Of a stretch of DNA of 6,219 nt, positions 6,117 through 6,219 are shown in pieces. The DNA comes from Anaerolineales bacterium (GTDB lineage: Bacteria > Chloroflexota > Anaerolineae > Anaerolineales > DRMV01): contig JALXBY010000158.1 of the NCBI GenBank assembly GCA_026991215.1, forward strand, positions 1 through 6,219. Direction: 5' to 3'. Made by a program: the position numbers and the translations under genes. Positions within the stretch are counted from its first letter, which is position 1, and each line of letters starts with the position of its first letter. Below the pieces are notes generated by a model. That model was not told where the DNA came from, did not search any database, and was given only the letters and a program-made list of their open reading frames with translations.

Positions 6117-6219
6117 AGGACTTACGCAGTTAGCAACTGAGCCGCCGAGACTTTACCTCGCAAAGGGGGAGGTGGAAGCATGCCGCCGGTGAAGAGTTCG
6201 TGCTGCAGCCGCGCTTTGA
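6117..6219. mobile_element. Probable end of an insertion sequence (runs off the window)
   Basis: The sequence AGGACTTACGCAGTTAG (6117-6133) resembles terminal inverted repeats carrying GGACTTACGCA, which I recall from many insertion sequences of cyanobacteria and Chloroflexota. It starts 4 bases from the point where the ligase frame loses its N-terminal part. About 50 bases further in there is a strong ribosome binding site and an ATG on the plus strand (6180), the spacing expected between an IS end and a transposase start. Only one end is visible, so the second repeat and any target duplication cannot be checked, and the IS family cannot be named. Confidence 0.5.
6180..6219 (+). CDS. Possible start of a gene, perhaps a transposase (partial)
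   Basis: An ATG at 6180 has GGAGGT (6168-6173) 6 bases upstream, an excellent ribosome binding site, and the frame is open to the window edge (MPPVKSSCCSRAL). If the neighbouring repeat is an IS end, this would be the natural place for a transposase to begin. Thirteen residues are too few to identify it. A minus-strand frame across the same bases, ending at TAA (6122-6124), is also open, so the direction is not settled. Confidence 0.28.
   Translation, partial: MPPVKSSCCSRAL

Noticed and set aside
6122..6217. Minus-strand frame open from the right edge to a TAA inside the IS-like repeat
   Set aside because: It could be the end of a transposase, since such stops often lie within terminal repeats, but the reading has a poly-Pro stretch and no recognisable pattern. 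It was kept only as an alternative to the plus-strand start at 6180.

Overview
The window looks like a piece of a high-GC bacterial chromosome. The gene set would fit Chloroflexota, class Anaerolineae: a small hypothetical protein, a maspardin-like hydrolase, a GT87 enzyme and an O-antigen ligase fused to TPRs. This placement rests on remembered family resemblance, not on a search, and is tentative.

Layout. Bases 3-92 read as the last codons of a gene entering from the left (+). A short promoter and leader region follows, then a 186-residue helical protein of unknown function (186-746, +). Convergent with it, 5 bases away, is a 341-residue protein with a soluble N-terminal half and about seven membrane segments (752-1777, -). 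A short divergent intergenic region with an exact TATAAT leads to a 303-residue alpha/beta hydrolase (1895-2806, +) that has a complete Ser-Asp-His triad and resembles maspardin (SPG21). Its stop codon shares TTAA with the stop of the next gene on the opposite strand.

Bases 2803 to about 6113 hold two overlapping minus-strand genes, read right to left: an O-antigen ligase/polymerase (Wzy_C type) with a TPR C-terminus, then a GT87 (DUF2029) GT-C glycosyltransferase. Together they suggest synthesis of a surface glycan: one enzyme transfers sugars from a polyprenyl-phosphate donor, and the other joins or polymerises lipid-linked glycan outside the membrane. This part is clearly lower in GC than the left half. 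By hand count, 841-900 has 47/60 G+C, 4321-4380 has 25/60 and 3961-4020 has 20/60. The cassette may therefore have been acquired.

At the right edge the ligase frame begins abruptly at an internal-looking ATG with no ribosome binding site. It lies directly beside what looks like the terminal repeat of an insertion sequence (from about 6117). The ligase also lacks the first membrane segments usual for its family. The simplest reading is that a mobile element cut off its 5' end and separated the cassette from its promoter. No RNA gene, CRISPR array or convincing intrinsic terminator was seen, and no gene-free stretch exceeds 300 bases. I found no clear evidence of a new multi-gene system; the maspardin-like hydrolase and the interrupted glycan cassette are the most notable items.
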